64,000 nucleotides of DNA from Elephas maximus indicus (GCF_024166365.1 NC_064824.1:130191108-130255107); one strand, 5' to 3'. Shown: positions 34,621 to 45,425, counted from the stretch's first letter. The notes: a model not told the origin generated them from the letters alone. Program-made: numbers and translations.

Positions 34621-35434
34621 GCAAGAAGATTAAAAAGGCTTCTACTGCTTGGTTGTATATTGTAGAACTTTGTGTTGGTGCCTCGTAATCCCACAAGGTT
34701 TGAATATTGTTCAAAACCTGACTAAAACCCGGTACAGAAAAAGCCCACCACAGGGACCAGTAAAAAAGATGTTTTGAGGAGTAACACTCCTTCAAATCTT
34801 GAAACCACTGCACAAAAACTCTCAAAACCACATGTGTTGGGTTTGGGTTACTCAGATGGTGGGCATCCAGATTCCCAGAACTGGTGAATAATTCTAGGTG
34901 GACTGGTTCATGATTCTGATGGCGTTCCTCTAATTCAGCATCCTTTCTCGGCGGCTTTTGTGGAGCTACTTTGCTGGATTTTGCATGAAAAAAACATGGT
35001 CTTCTTAGGCATTGGTAGAAAAAGTGAGAAAAGGAAGGCCACGGAGACAGAGGCCAAGGATATGATGTTGAGGTAAAAGCAGGAGAGGTTCGCCAGAGAT
35101 ACCAAGAGTTGGACCAGCACTGAGGCTGCTGTGTAGGCCACCAGTGTCACGCTCCTACAGTAGCCGTGCATTTTCTGATAATGCTCTGGGCTGACCATGC
35201 TGTGTATGTAGGGGTAGTGGGCCACCTCAGTGGCAGAGACCAACCTGTAGAAGAATTCCAGCACCTGCGTGGCTTTTAATCCTTGACGAAATAAGGGCAG
35301 CAGCCAGGTAACGATGAAGCTAATCCCTGGAAAATCATGACTGGTTTGTAGCAAACGTGATCAGTGAACATAAGCACAGGTAAGAGCAGGGCCAAATAAG
35401 AGTAAATTCAAATAGGAAAGATGCCTTTTGTGAT
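34621..35434 (-). pseudogene. SLC19A3-like exon 3 with stop and frameshifts
   Basis: About 814 nt against about 829 nt in human SLC19A3. It is collinear from ITKGIFPI through [19 protein letters not shown] and [20 protein letters not shown] to VFVQWFQDLKECYSSKH and the donor C|gtaggt at 34620. Damage: acceptor TG instead of AG at 35435-35436; TGA at 35408-35410 in place of a conserved Trp; a lost G near 35326; a second shift near 34940 in the variable cytoplasmic loop. Confidence 0.92.
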
Positions 35435-36010
35435 CAGTAAGATTAAACAGGGAGAAAGTGCAGACAAAAACATCAGGAAGTGAAAAAAACAAATAACCAA
35501 CAAATACATCAGCAACCGAAATGCGTCAGGTGATTCTGACACATCCATGATGGAGATGACATGTACAAATCCCAGGACGCAGTAGTTGGGCCAGTGCCAT
35601 AGTGGTCCAACTTAGTACTTTGCATGAATTTCTGACAATACAGTGGAAAGCAATGGAAAGCTGAAATCCAAGGAAACAAATTAGAAAGATGACAGATAGC
35701 CATAACGTGGATTCCTACATCCTGGTATGAAAAAAAGAGCAGCTATTGCTCTTAGTTGAATTATCTGCTTTTTAAATTTTTAAAATGTAATTTGATCTGC
35801 ATAAGCTATTGAAGTTGGGAAAAGAGGCAGTAATGCTGAAGTTAATCTTTCACTCTAAACGGTGTTCCCCCAGGGCAATCCAGAGCTGCTCAGTGATGTT
35901 GACTGTGAGAACTTAAAATAGCTTACTCGCCTTCAAAGTCAGAACCACACTAGGTTTAAAAAGATGTTTCAGTCTTGGAATAACCTGACAATCTTCACTT
36001 GTGTTTGATC

Positions 36011-36491
36011 CAGGGCTTTGAACCGGTTCAAACCGGTTCAGTCATGGCAGAGGAAACAAAATCAGAAGAGATCCAAATTTTTTAAATTTGAGTGAAACGT
36101 AACAACTGGAAGAGGAAAAAATCATGAGTCAAAGCCCTAGAATGGGAGTCCTGGAAGAGGCAGAGTGAGCCCTTTCAGGAGCCTGATGGGAGATTGGATT
36201 ATTGGCAGGACCGTAGAGAATGACACACATTCAAAGTGGCTGGGTCGGCGGCCATCTCTGAGCAGGACTCTGCTGTTTCTGGCTCTGCTCACATGAGATT
36301 TGGTTGCTAGGTAAGACATACACTACCCTTGTTTTCTAAGAGGGAGACTAAGTTTCTAGTAGGGCTTCGACCTGTAATTTTTCCCATTCCAGTTATCGTT
36401 CTGGTTCCCCTAAATTAAAAAAAATTAGAATCTGCTCTGATTTCACTTCCTTGGCCATGACTGAATCAGGCAGAACCGATTTGAAGCCCTG
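36011..36491. mobile_element. hAT-type foldback element with long inverted arms
   Basis: Termini CAGGGCTTTGAACCGG and its complement-like partner (right end ...gatttgaagccctg). The inverted similarity continues for roughly 130-140 bases per arm (36011-36142 and 36353-36491) around a ~210-bp centre. Flanked by GTTTGATC (36003-36010) and GTTTGATT (36492-36499), an 8-bp duplication typical of hAT. No transposase frame. Confidence 0.78.
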
Positions 36492-36694
36492 GTTTGATTC
36501 ACATCAGTATTTGAGTCTGTAGATAACAAAGACACCATCTAAGAGATCAGGAAAATATAGAACAGATGACCAGTTTGAGTCTGAGTGTCTAAAGGAAATA
36601 CATTTGAGTTTGTCTTCCACTTTCCTACATTCTGGGTCTTAATTTATTGAGCTGATATGGAGGAATGATTTGCACTTGGTTTTTACTAACCTCA

Positions 36695-36873
36695 AGTAGA
36701 GGATCAGTGAAAAAGAGGAAGACCCTCAACGAGATGGACTGACACAATGGCTGCGACAATGGGCTCAAGCACAACAAGGATTGTGAGGGTGGTGCAGGAA
36801 CAGGCAGTGTTTCATTCTGTTGCGTATAGGGTCGTTAGCAGTCGGAACCGATTGGACGGCAACTAACGACAAC
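36695..36873 (+). mobile_element. RTE 3' tail fragment
   Basis: 'agaggatcagtgaaaaagag' to 'acggcaactaacgacaacaac', the last ~180 bases of RTE. Confidence 0.88.
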
Positions 36874-37052
36874 AACACTAACCCAAAGGTTGGCAATTTG
36901 AATCCACCCAGTGACACAGTGGAAGGAAGTCCTAGTGATATGTTTCCATAAAGGTTACAGCCAAGAAAACCCTACAGAGCAGTCCTGCTCCGTTACAGGG
37001 AGTCGCCAGGAGTCAGAATCGACTCGACAGCAATGGGTTTGGTTTTTGGTTT
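36874..37052 (+). repeat. AfroSINE lacking its head start
   Basis: Starts inside the head (aacccaaaggttggcaattt) directly after the RTE tail and ends 'tcgacagcaatgggtttggt'. Confidence 0.85.
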
Positions 37053-37210
37053 ATGGAGGAACCATGAGAAACTGCTTCGAAACTCTCTTGCTTAAGTCAA
37101 TTTTGGTTATTATTTCCTGTGGAACACTGGTTTCATTAGCGAGTTATCTGAACCCATAAGCAGTATGCGATTATTTTAGTTTCCATAAGGGGAATGCATA
37201 GTGAATAAAA

Positions 37211-37418
37211 CAAAACCAGTTGCTGTGGAGCCGATTCCTACTCATGACAATCCTATGTGTGTCAGAGTGGAACTGTGCGCCATAGGGTTTTCAAGAATTG
37301 ATTTTTCAGAAATAGATTGCCAGGCCTTTCTTCCAAGGCACCTCTGGGTGGCCTTGAACCTTCGACCTTTTGAATAGTAGCTGAGCATGTTATCGGTTTG
37401 CATCATCCAGTGACTCCG
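37211..37418 (-). repeat. AfroSINE, older long subtype
   Basis: 'agttgctgtggagccgattc' to 'gcatcatccagtgactcc'. Confidence 0.87.
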
Positions 37419-37790
37419 TACAGTGAATAGAAGATGACATAAAAGTGGTTGGAGGAAACCCTCTCTAATCCCTGTTCTCTTGCATTTGCAGGCTACTGAA
37501 ATAATCCACTGGTTTACTGAGCCTGTGCTCTCACTCCTTGAGTTCCTAGGCTAGAGTCTTCTGGAGGTTTGGTAGAAGTTTATTCTCTCTCCTCTTGGCT
37601 TTTCGATGTTGCCACTAAACCGGGAAAAGGCGTACTCCAAATCAGTTTTTCTGCGACACTCTCGGGAGTCTAAATCCAGCCCAATGATACTTCCCAGGTA
37701 AACCAGCCGCCACCTAAGGGCATTCAGGATTGCCTGTCCTTGTGTTCATGGTGAGAAAAACTGTGGATTGGCTTAGGGGGAGGTTTCCTC

Positions 37791-37882
37791 GGCTTGGGTT
37801 GGGGAAGTTTCCTCGGCGTGGGTTGGGGAAGTTTCCTCGGTGTGGGTTGGGGAAGTTTCCTCGGCGTGGGTTGGGGAAGTTT
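37791..37882. repeat. 24-bp minisatellite, about 4 copies
   Basis: Unit GGCGTGGGTTGGGGAAGTTT plus CCTC repeats at 37791, 37815, 37839 and 37863 (last partial). A diverged copy lies just upstream (37767-37790). Confidence 0.92.
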
Positions 37883-38000
37883 GGATCGTGGGTCTACTTG
37901 CTGAGTAAACAATCTGTAAAACTGAAGTCGTGAAATCTTTTTTCCTGAAGAGAATGAGCCAATAGAGTTCCTTATCTTGTTATTGCTCAGTGGTTTAAAG

Positions 38001-38159
38001 CAGCGGTTCTCAAACGTTACCAGGCATCAGACTCACCTGGAGGGCTGGTTAATTAGACATTCAGATTCAGGAGTTCGGAGTTGGGCTACAGAATTTACGT
38101 TTCTAACAAGTTCTAGGTGAGGATGAGCTGGTCTAAGGACCACTCTTTGAGAACCACGG
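38001..38159 (-). repeat. MER20-like hAT-Charlie element
   Basis: Starts CAGCGGTTCTCAAAC and ends 'ctctttgagaaccacgg', with 'cagactcacctggagggctg' and 'tttctaacaagttctaggtg' in MER20 order. Confidence 0.75.
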
Positions 38160-38177
38160 ACTTACAGGTTTCTTAGG

Positions 38178-38337
38178 ATTAAAAACCAAACCCAAACTCA
38201 TTGCTATCGAGTCAATTCCGACTCATAGCGACCCTATAGGACAGAGTAGAACTGCCCCATAGGGTTTCCAAGGATTGGATGGTGGATTCCAGTTGCCAAC
38301 CCTTTGGTTAGCAGCCAAATGCTTAACCACTGTGCCT
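38178..38337 (-). repeat. AfroSINE
   Basis: 'attgctatcgagtcaattcc' to 'gcttaaccactgtgcc'. Little diverged. Confidence 0.9.
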
Positions 38338-38600
38338 ACTATAAACTACATAAAAGTTAAAAACAGCTTTAAGTTTTAAAAGTAAAGAACTTCGGAGCAT
38401 TTTTTCACATGCTTTTTCACTTTTTTTTTTTAAACCTTATATTTAAGATTTGAACTCATAACTAGGGACGACTTTATTTTAGAGTAGTGATAATAAGCAA
38501 CAGAGTCTGGCAGTAACTCTTTTGGTACAACTGAATGCTTAAAGTACGGTTGTTTTGTGCCCGTTCCATTTTTGTTGTATCTAATGAGTTTATGGTTTTA

Positions 38601-38664
38601 CATGGTTGTACATAGGATCACTATGAGTCAGAACCAATTCAACAGCACCTAACAACAAAAAGAA
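38601..38664 (+). repeat. RTE or SINE 3' tail remnant
   Basis: 'ttgtacataggatcactatg' and 'aacagcacctaacaacaaa' only. Confidence 0.65.
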
Positions 38665-38795
38665 CAGAACAAATACATGGAAGTCCTTAAGGCCCAATTG
38701 TTCTCATTTAAGATTGTAAAAATTCTGATTTTTTTTTTTTGCTCTTAGCCAACACCCTAGACTTAAATCCAAGATGAGAATGTTTGTTAACTTAC

Positions 38796-38956
38796 CACAC
38801 TGAGGCTCATATTTTTATCTGGTTCTGCTAAATAAGGTACGACGAATGGCTCTGATGGTTTCATCATTGAGAAAAACCCAAATAAGCGGAGAATTACTGT
38901 GGGAAGGACCCAGAAATGCCTTGGTGGTGTTTGGCAACAAGCCATGGTTGGTTAAA
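38796..38956 (-). pseudogene. SLC19A3-like exon 2 (start codon exon), intact
   Basis: Acceptor cgacag|TTTAACC, then ATG at 38943-38945 and exactly 50 open codons. It opens MACCQTPP and contains LFGFFSMMKPSEPFVVPYL, the first transmembrane segment and the family signature, then PDKN. The donor is GTG|gtaagt. Same length as human SLC19A3 exon 2, with about 60% identity by eye. Confidence 0.9.
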
Positions 38957-39099
38957 CTGTCGCAGGAAAAAAAAAAAAAGGAGCAGGTAAGAAGACTTGT
39001 CATCGATGCAACTGATTTTTTTCCCCATAAAACACATATTCTCTTTCCTATGCTCCTTTTGTCCTTCAGTCTTAATAATTAAAAAAAAATCACGATGAC

Positions 39100-40067
39100 A
39101 GTGAAAATATATCACAGGTTAAAATACAGGAACTTGAGTGTGTTCCTTTGGATTTCTCATTCTACAGAGAAAACTAACGATTACTCGAAAACAATGCCGT
39201 AAAGTACTAATTTTCATCTTTCCTCAGCTGGAATGGTGGGGTCACTGATGAAAAACTACTGTTAAACATTCTTTAGGTAATCCAGTCAAGCTCTCCGTTA
39301 GTCTTTTATAGTTAAAAAACTATATAAAAAAAGAAAGAAAGAAAGAAAATCAGGGAATTTCTCCTGTGGCAGGAATATTGGGCAGAAGACAAAGAGGTAC
39401 AATTGGTAGAATTTAGACAGGAAAGAGAGTGGCCAATAAAGTTGGTAAGTAAACATCTGCTTTGTGCCCCCATTGTGAGCCTGTTAACATGCAGCTACTG
39501 ATGAATTGCAAACTCAAACTCAAAACACAAAAAGTATTTTAATATGGTAAATAAAGTGATCTTTGGGAGTAGAGATTTATAAAGCAGACATGATCCCTTG
39601 CTTTTTCTAGGTGTCAAACTCAAAGTGAACATTGGTCAAGCATAAGAAGCCTCAGCTAATTTGAACTGCCATCCACCTAAGTGATTTGATCTTTTAAACA
39701 TTTTCATAAGACTTATGTGACATTGAAACAAGATCACATGAGTAGGAAATGAAAACATGACACTTAGAAGTATTTTTCTTAGCCTTAGTTGATAGTTATT
39801 CCCAGGTCGTGTATTTTTCCATTTATATTGTTAATAATGAAAAGTGAGAACTTATGCTCAGAATGACACGCCTCAAGGTTGGATGACTGAAGGGAAGACA
39901 AGGGCACCCTTTAGCAAGGCAATCAAAAATCCACGCGAAATCTCATTCACTCCATCTTTATGCTCATTTCCTAAAACCTGAAGGCATTCTGAACTTCCCC
40001 AGGCGGCTCTCCTCTCCCTTCTTACATCATGCTTCGTCTCCGTTACAGCCCTAACAAGGCATTATGG
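39100..40067. other. No gene recognised; (GAAA)n at 39325-39349
   Basis: Upstream of the SLC19A3-like start exon. No promoter or 5' noncoding exon could be recognised. Confidence 0.45.
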
Positions 40068-40445
40068 CAAGGACTCTGGGATCAGACCTCTTCGTGTTTC
40101 AGATCCTCATCTGTAAAATGGGGATGATAATACGTACGTTGTCCCTGGGTGGTGCAAAAGGTTAACATGCTTAGCTGCTAATCAAAAGTTTGGAGGTTAG
40201 AGTCCACTTAGAGGCTCTTTGGAAGAAAGGCCTGGCGATCTCCTTCTGAAAAATCAGCCATTAATAACTCTGTGGAGCACAGTTCTACTCTGACACACAT
40301 GAGGTCACCATGAGTCTGAATTGACTCAATGGCAACTAGGAAAGAAAAAATCTACCTCCTGTTGCGAGGATTCAATTCATTAATACAGCTTAGAACACTG
40401 TCTGGCACGCACTAAGAAGTCAGTAAGTATTAGCCATGTAATTGG
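40068..40445 (+). repeat. MIR, split by AfroSINE
   Basis: 'ctcatctgtaaaatggggat' before and 'cttagaacactgtctggcac' after the SINE at 40140-40342 are successive parts of MIR. Confidence 0.7.
40140..40342 (+). repeat. AfroSINE nested in MIR
   Basis: 'ccctgggtggtgcaaaaggt' head to 'ttgactcaatggcaactagg' tail. Confidence 0.88.
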
Positions 40446-40861
40446 TAGTACTGATGGTTTTGAAATATATTGACTCGTTAACGCTAAAATCTTCCCACTG
40501 GCTTGAAAACTCCTTGAAAGCAGAATTTCTTCTTTGTCAACCCTGAGTCTAGTACAGTACCTGAAATACATCAAAAGTATCCAAAAAAAAAAAAAAATGC
40601 TTGCTGAAAGTACAGTCATTGGACCAAAGAGAGTTTTCTAGATGACCAAAGGAATTAAAATATTCAGAACAGGATGTTTTCCAACTGTTTAAGCTATTTC
40701 AAATTGTTCTCTGTAGTGGGAACTATAAGCACTGGATTCTCAGGAATATGGAGGTTACTCTGAAAGCTTTTATGAAAGCAGTTCTATAAAGAGGAGCCCC
40801 TGGCGGAAGGAACATGGCCTTTGTAGTTGAGCAAATTAAAGTTTTTAATTGAGCTTTTCAA

Positions 40862-41005
40862 GTTGTGTGCCCTGGACAAGTGTCTTAATGTCTTGGTGCC
40901 TTAATTTCCCTCACCTGCCCAGTGAGGATTGTAAAGCCCATCATACAAAGGTAGCTGTGAGGAGGGTTCTGGCATAAGCCTAGCATGTAGAAGGTGCTTA
41001 ACACG
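40862..41005 (+). repeat. MIR fragment
   Basis: 'gtgccctggacaagtgtctt' and 'cctagcatgtagaaggtgct' are in MIR order. Confidence 0.6.
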
Positions 41006-41195
41006 GGTTAGCTTCCTGTGTTGACTGGAAAGTACAGACAATCCCTCGTCCAGCTTCCCTGGCGATGGATGGGGAAGTGCCGTGTATACCCGGGGCAGCA
41101 GCGTTTGCCCTTACTGTACTGGAGTCTATTGGGGCAGGAAATGCTTAAGCCAGAGGCAAATTCTACTGGGACAACTAGGTTGTGAGTTTCCCAGC

Positions 41196-41442
41196 TGAGC
41201 TCCATCTAGTGTTTGTGAGGAGGAAGCAGAACTAGGAGACTCAGGACATTGCCTAACACAATAAATACTAGTCTCTTTCTCCCTTGCCTGTCTTTGAGAC
41301 TCTGGTCTTGGTGTCAGAAGTGTGTAAGACGCATAGTCCCTGTCACCCAGGAAATCAGAAGAACCAATCGATTGAGCCAATAAAGTAAAACTCATAATGT
41401 TGGATCATGCTGACCTGATGGACAAAATGTGTAATTAACTTT
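41196..41442. repeat. Unclassified repeat, copy A
   Basis: 'gactctggtcttggtgtcag', 'agtaaaactcataatgttgg' and 'gacaaaatgtgtaattaa' are shared in order with copy B at 43483 and partly with copy C at 45224. Confidence 0.75.
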
Positions 41443-41454
41443 AAGGTTGTATAT

Positions 41455-41945
41455 ATATATGTAGTACTTTAGATGAAGGTTTACAGAGCAAACTAGTTTC
41501 TCATTAAACAGTTAGTACACATATTGTTTTATGACACTGGTTAACAACCCCATGACATGTCAACACTCTCCCTTCTCAACCTTGGGTTCCCTGTTACCAG
41601 CTGTCCTGTTTCCTTCTGCCTTCTTGTCCTTGCGCCTGGGCTGCTGTGCCCCTTTAGTCTCCTTTCGTTTTATGGGCCTGTCCAATCTTTGGCTGAAGGG
41701 TGAACCTCAGGAGTGACTTCATTACTGAGCTGAAAGGGTGTCTGGGGGCCATACTCTCAGGGTTTCTCCAGTCTCTGTCAGGCCAACAAGCCTGGTTTCT
41801 TTTTGTGAGTTAGAATTTTGTTCTACATGTTTCTCCAGCTCTGCCTGTGACCCTGTATTGTGATCCCTGTCAGAGCAGTCAGTGGTGGTAGCTGGGCACC
41901 ATCTAGTTGTACTGGACTCAATCTAGTGGAGGCCGTGGTATACAT
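41455..41945 (-). mobile_element. 5'-truncated L1 3'UTR
   Basis: 'gatgaaggtttacagagcaa' through 'cagtggtggtagctgggcac' parallels 53.2-53.75 kb of the full-length L1. Confidence 0.8.
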
Positions 41946-42061
41946 TTTTAAGTGAAATATTTACACCAGTCAGTTCTGCTGGTGGTTAAGGGAAAGAACC
42001 ACAGGAAATTTCTATTCATCAGAGAGAATCCTTGGAGAGAGTACAATACTAAATAATTGCA

Positions 42062-42278
42062 TAAACAAACAAAAAAACAACTCATTGCTGTCGAGTTGAT
42101 TCTGACTCATAGCAACTCCACAGAAAAGAGTAGAACTGCCCTATAGGGTTTCCAAGGCTCTAAATCTTTAAGGAAGCAGATTGCCACACCTTTCTCCCTA
42201 GTTGTGGCTGGTGGGTTCGAACCACTGACCTTTTGGTTAGCAGCTGAGCGTTTAACCACTGGACCACCAAAAATTCCT
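42062..42278 (-). repeat. AfroSINE
   Basis: 'cattgctgtcgagttgattc' to 'ctggaccaccaaaaattcc'. Confidence 0.9.
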
Positions 42279-42397
42279 AATTTTTCACTGCCAGACCCAT
42301 TGTAGTTTTTAAAAGTGTTTATAAAAAAAAAAAAAGAGAGTAGTAATTCCTGGGATGCTATTAACAAAATGCAGAGGGAAGCGGAGAACTTAGAAGT

Positions 42398-42447
42398 TGA
42401 AAACCAACCCCAAACCTACTGCTGTCAAGTCGATTCGGACTCAGCCA
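42398..42447 (-). repeat. AfroSINE tail fragment
   Basis: Only 'actgctgtcaagtcgattcg' and the A-rich stretch before it remain. Confidence 0.65.
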
Positions 42448-43482
42448 GGAAACCTCAAATCTTCCTTTTTAACCTGTGCCTTCGTTGTTTGGATGGACAA
42501 AGCATCACTCACTATTTCTGAGATCAGGCACTTGGGTTTAGAAGAGACCATGGCATCAAGTATTTACCTTGGAAATAACTGCAGATCGTACTGTTAAAGT
42601 TGGTGGCAGAATGTTTAACCCGAAATGCATGGACTGGTTGGCTTGACTAGATTAACAAATTCATCACCACTGTAATTAAAAGACTCACATAATATGTGAC
42701 CCTGTGGAGAAACCACTGCAACCAAACCTCATGAATGTGGACTTTCTGCTCCTTCAGTTAGGGCAGGTGGTAAGGTGTATCCCTGCACTGGTTTTTCATT
42801 TCTTGTAAAAGGAAGGTGTATTTTTATTTTATCTGTTGGTGTTCTGTCTTCACAGCCCGTTTGAATGGGATGACTTTCTTTATGATCTATGGAAATTGAG
42901 TGGCTAGCTGGGAAGAACTTTGAAAACATAAGGGGTAAAACATGCCTTGATTATGTGTGGTCTTTGTTGAGATTGAAGGGAATGGGTTTGGTGTTTCTAA
43001 TTCCAAGACATTTTTTTCTCATTTTAAAAGGAATGGTATAGTTATAATTAAAAAAAAAAAAGACAAAACCTGAATTTACAACCTGAGGTTATACAAGTGG
43101 CTTAATTTTAAATATTTCGAACAGGAGGTAATTTTTAGTTAATGTTTATCCTGTTGCTTCAAAGGTCACTGGTAAATCAGTTAAAATGCTACCAAATGCT
43201 CTGGTTTGCTCCTAATTATGTTAAGATGCAAATTTCTAGCCATCTTGAGGAAGGCGGGTGCACTGAAGGCAGTGGGTATTTTTCTGGGGACACTGGCTTA
43301 TCCTAGCACTGTATCCAGTGAGTCCTGGTGCCTGCAGTCTTTGGTGTCTGCGGGGCAAGGTGCCCCAAGAAGGACAGCATTTAATAAATGTCCCAGCGAT
43401 TACTGTGGGCCATCAGATTTTTTTTTCTTCCTGTTTTACTTACTCAAAGCTGGCTGACCTTACTCAAAGTCCATAACCTCTC
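42448..43482. other. No gene recognised
   Basis: About 1 kb without recognisable exons or named repeats. An A11 run lies near 43050 and a T9 run near 43419. Confidence 0.45.
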
Positions 43483-43750
43483 TGAGCCCTAAGCACTGTT
43501 TGTGAGGTGGAAATCAGAATTAGGGAAGTGCTCAGGACAGCACCTAACACCATGAATACTGGTATGCTGGTATCTTTCTCCTTTCTTTGAGACTCTGGTC
43601 TCAGTGCCAGAAATAGGAAAAGCACATAGTCCTTGTTACCCAGGAGATCAGAAGGACCAATGAATTGAGTCAGGAAAGTAAAACTCATAATGTTGCATCC
43701 AACTGATTTGAATTGTTGAGTATCTGGACAAAATGTGTAATTAATTTTTA
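43483..43750. repeat. Unclassified repeat, copy B
   Basis: Direct-orientation relative of 41196-41442. 'gactctggtctcagtgccag', 'agtaaaactcataatgttgc' and 'gacaaaatgtgtaattaa' are retained. Confidence 0.75.
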
Positions 43751-43770
43751 AAGGAATAAGGAGAGATAAA

Positions 43771-44415
43771 TGGACTAATAAGCAACATCATGATAAACAG
43801 AGGAAAGACTGAAGTTGTTAAGGATTTCATTTTACTTGGATCTACAACCAACACCCATGGAAGCAGCAGTCAAGAAATCAAGCATTGCATTGGGCAAATC
43901 TGCTGCAAAAGACCCCTTTAAAGTGTTGAAAAGCAAAGATTTCACCTTGAAGACTAAGGCGCACCTGCCCCAAGCCATGGTGTTTTCAATCGCCTCGTAT
44001 GCATGTGAAAGCTGGACAATGAATAAGGAAGACCGAAGAAGAATTGACACCTTTGAATTATGGTGTTGGTGAAGAATATTGAATATATCATGGACTGATA
44101 AAAGAACAAACAAACCTGTTTTGGAAGAAGTGCAACCAGAATGTTTCTTAGAAGCAAGGATGTGAGACTATGTCTCACATACTTTGGACTTATTATCAGA
44201 AGGGACCAGTCCCTGGAGAAGGACATCATGCTTGGTAAAGCAGAGGGTCAGTGAAAAAGAGGAACGCCCTCAACAAGATGGATTGACACAGTGGCTGCAA
44301 CCATGGGCTCAAGAATGATTGTGAGGATGGTGCAGGACCGGGCAGTGTTTCGTCTTGTTGTACATAGGGTCACTATGAGTCGGAACTGACTTGACGGCAC
44401 CTGAAAACAACAACG
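43771..44415 (+). mobile_element. 5'-truncated RTE
   Basis: Contains a frame remnant with FSIASYACESWTMNKEDRRR (43815-44072) and ends 'tgacggcacctgaaaacaac'. Confidence 0.9.
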
Positions 44416-44636
44416 AGAAGGAAGATTGAAAAAGTAAATTCACAGTTTCAATAAGGTTGCAAGTGGAACTACTTCCTTCAAGAATTGCATTTTCTGAAAG
44501 CACTTTATAAATGTTAACTTACATAAAAAAAACCCATAAATTGTACTTATCTGCCCTTTAAATCACATCTTTATGGTTGTCTACTAGGGAGCAGTTGGTT
44601 AGCTTAGTTAGGTTGTCTAAGTGAAAATATGAACTG

Positions 44637-44838
44637 GTTGTCTCTGAGTGGTACAGTTAAGTGATTGGCTGCTAAAAAAAAGGTTGGCAGTTTGAGCCCA
44701 CCCAGAGGTGCCACAAAAGAAAGGCCTGCTAATCTGCTTCTGAAAGGTCACAGCCATGAAAACCCTATGGAGTGCAATTCTACTCTGACACACTTGGGGG
44801 AGCCTCATGTGTTGGAATCAACTTGACGGCCACTGGTT
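44637..44838 (+). repeat. AfroSINE
   Basis: 'tgtctctgagtggtacagtt' head to 'tcaacttgacggccactggt'. Confidence 0.85.
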
Positions 44839-45223
44839 TATTTACACACACATTCCCCATTCAGATGTTTCACTAGTTCCTTTAGATCCTTTCTAAATGA
44901 TCTGAAATAGTGAACATTTACTGTATGGATTTTTCGAAGTGTTGAAATGATCTCCATATTCCAGTTCGCCATGACTCAGTATTAAAAGTATTTTTTTATT
45001 GAGATGATTTAAATCAGTATTCCATGCCAACACTTCCCATCTGAACCCTGCCTTGCCGGCCCTTTCTAACCACAAATGTCGGTGAACACACATGAATGAT
45101 GTGGCCTCAGCATTTCTAACAGCGGTTGGGTAGATTTTCTCTCAGGTCACTTTTGATGGTCACATCGCTGATCTTGCTATTAGGATGGCATGAGCTAGGG
45201 CTAGGGACTCATTTCAACAGTGC

Positions 45224-45316
45224 TTCCTTGTCACTCGGAAATTATGTGGATCAATGAATTGGTGATAAAGTAGGATCCAGCTAGTTTGAATTTTTGACTA
45301 CTTGGTCAAAAAATGT
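45224..45316. repeat. Unclassified repeat, copy C (diverged, partial)
   Basis: 'ccttgtcactcggaaattat', 'caatgaattggtgataaagt' and 'ggtcaaaaaatgtga' align in order with the right half of copies A and B. Confidence 0.5.
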
Positions 45317-45425
45317 GACCCACAGGGCTTTCATTGGCTGATTTTTAAAAGTAGATTGCCAAGCCTTTCTTCCTAGTTCAACCTAGTCTGGAAGCTCCAC
45401 TGAAACCTGTTCAGTATCACCTGAA
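45317..45425 (-). repeat. tRNA-Gly SINE body or RTE 5'UTR fragment
   Basis: 'ggctttcattggctgatttt', 'cctttcttcctagttcaacc' and 'actgaaacctgttcagtatc' match both the SINE at 29720 and the RTE 5'UTR at 49514 in reverse. Confidence 0.65.

Larger units (their letters stand above)
10485..38956 (-). pseudogene. SLC19A3-like thiamine-transporter paralogue, decayed
   Basis: Five coding exons of a 12-TM SLC19-family carrier lie in order on the minus strand: exon 2 at 38796-38956, exon 3 at 34621-35434, exon 4 about 29150-29323, exon 5 at 23634-23768, exon 6 at 10485-10658. Exon boundaries and phases agree with SLC19A3 (50 codons in exon 2, split codon between exons 3 and 4). Lesions are an exon 3 acceptor reading TG, a TGA for a conserved Trp at 35408-35410, single-base frameshifts near 35326 and 34940, a small deletion and donor loss at the end of exon 4, and an exon 6 acceptor reading AT. 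Introns are retained, so this is not a retrocopy. Exon 2 is only about 60% identical to human SLC19A3, which favours a paralogue such as the C2orf83 counterpart over SLC19A3 itself. SLC19A3 imports thiamine at the plasma membrane, and this copy should not. Confidence 0.88.

Noticed and set aside
35509-35703. Minus-strand frame upstream of exon 3 as the first coding exon of the SLC19A3-like gene
   Set aside because: The true 50-codon exon 2 with family signature and splice sites lies at 38796-38945. This frame has no homology.
37724-37933. Repeat proteins with 8-residue units on either strand
   Set aside because: The 24-bp minisatellite period is a multiple of three, so open repeats arise automatically. 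No start context or homology.
10485-38956. Functional SLC19A3
   Set aside because: A nonsense codon, two frameshifts and three damaged splice sites in one locus. Only exons 2 and 5 are fully intact.
38815-39003. Minus-strand 62-codon frame over exon 2
   Set aside because: Different register from the SLC19A3-like coding frame, which explains the sequence.
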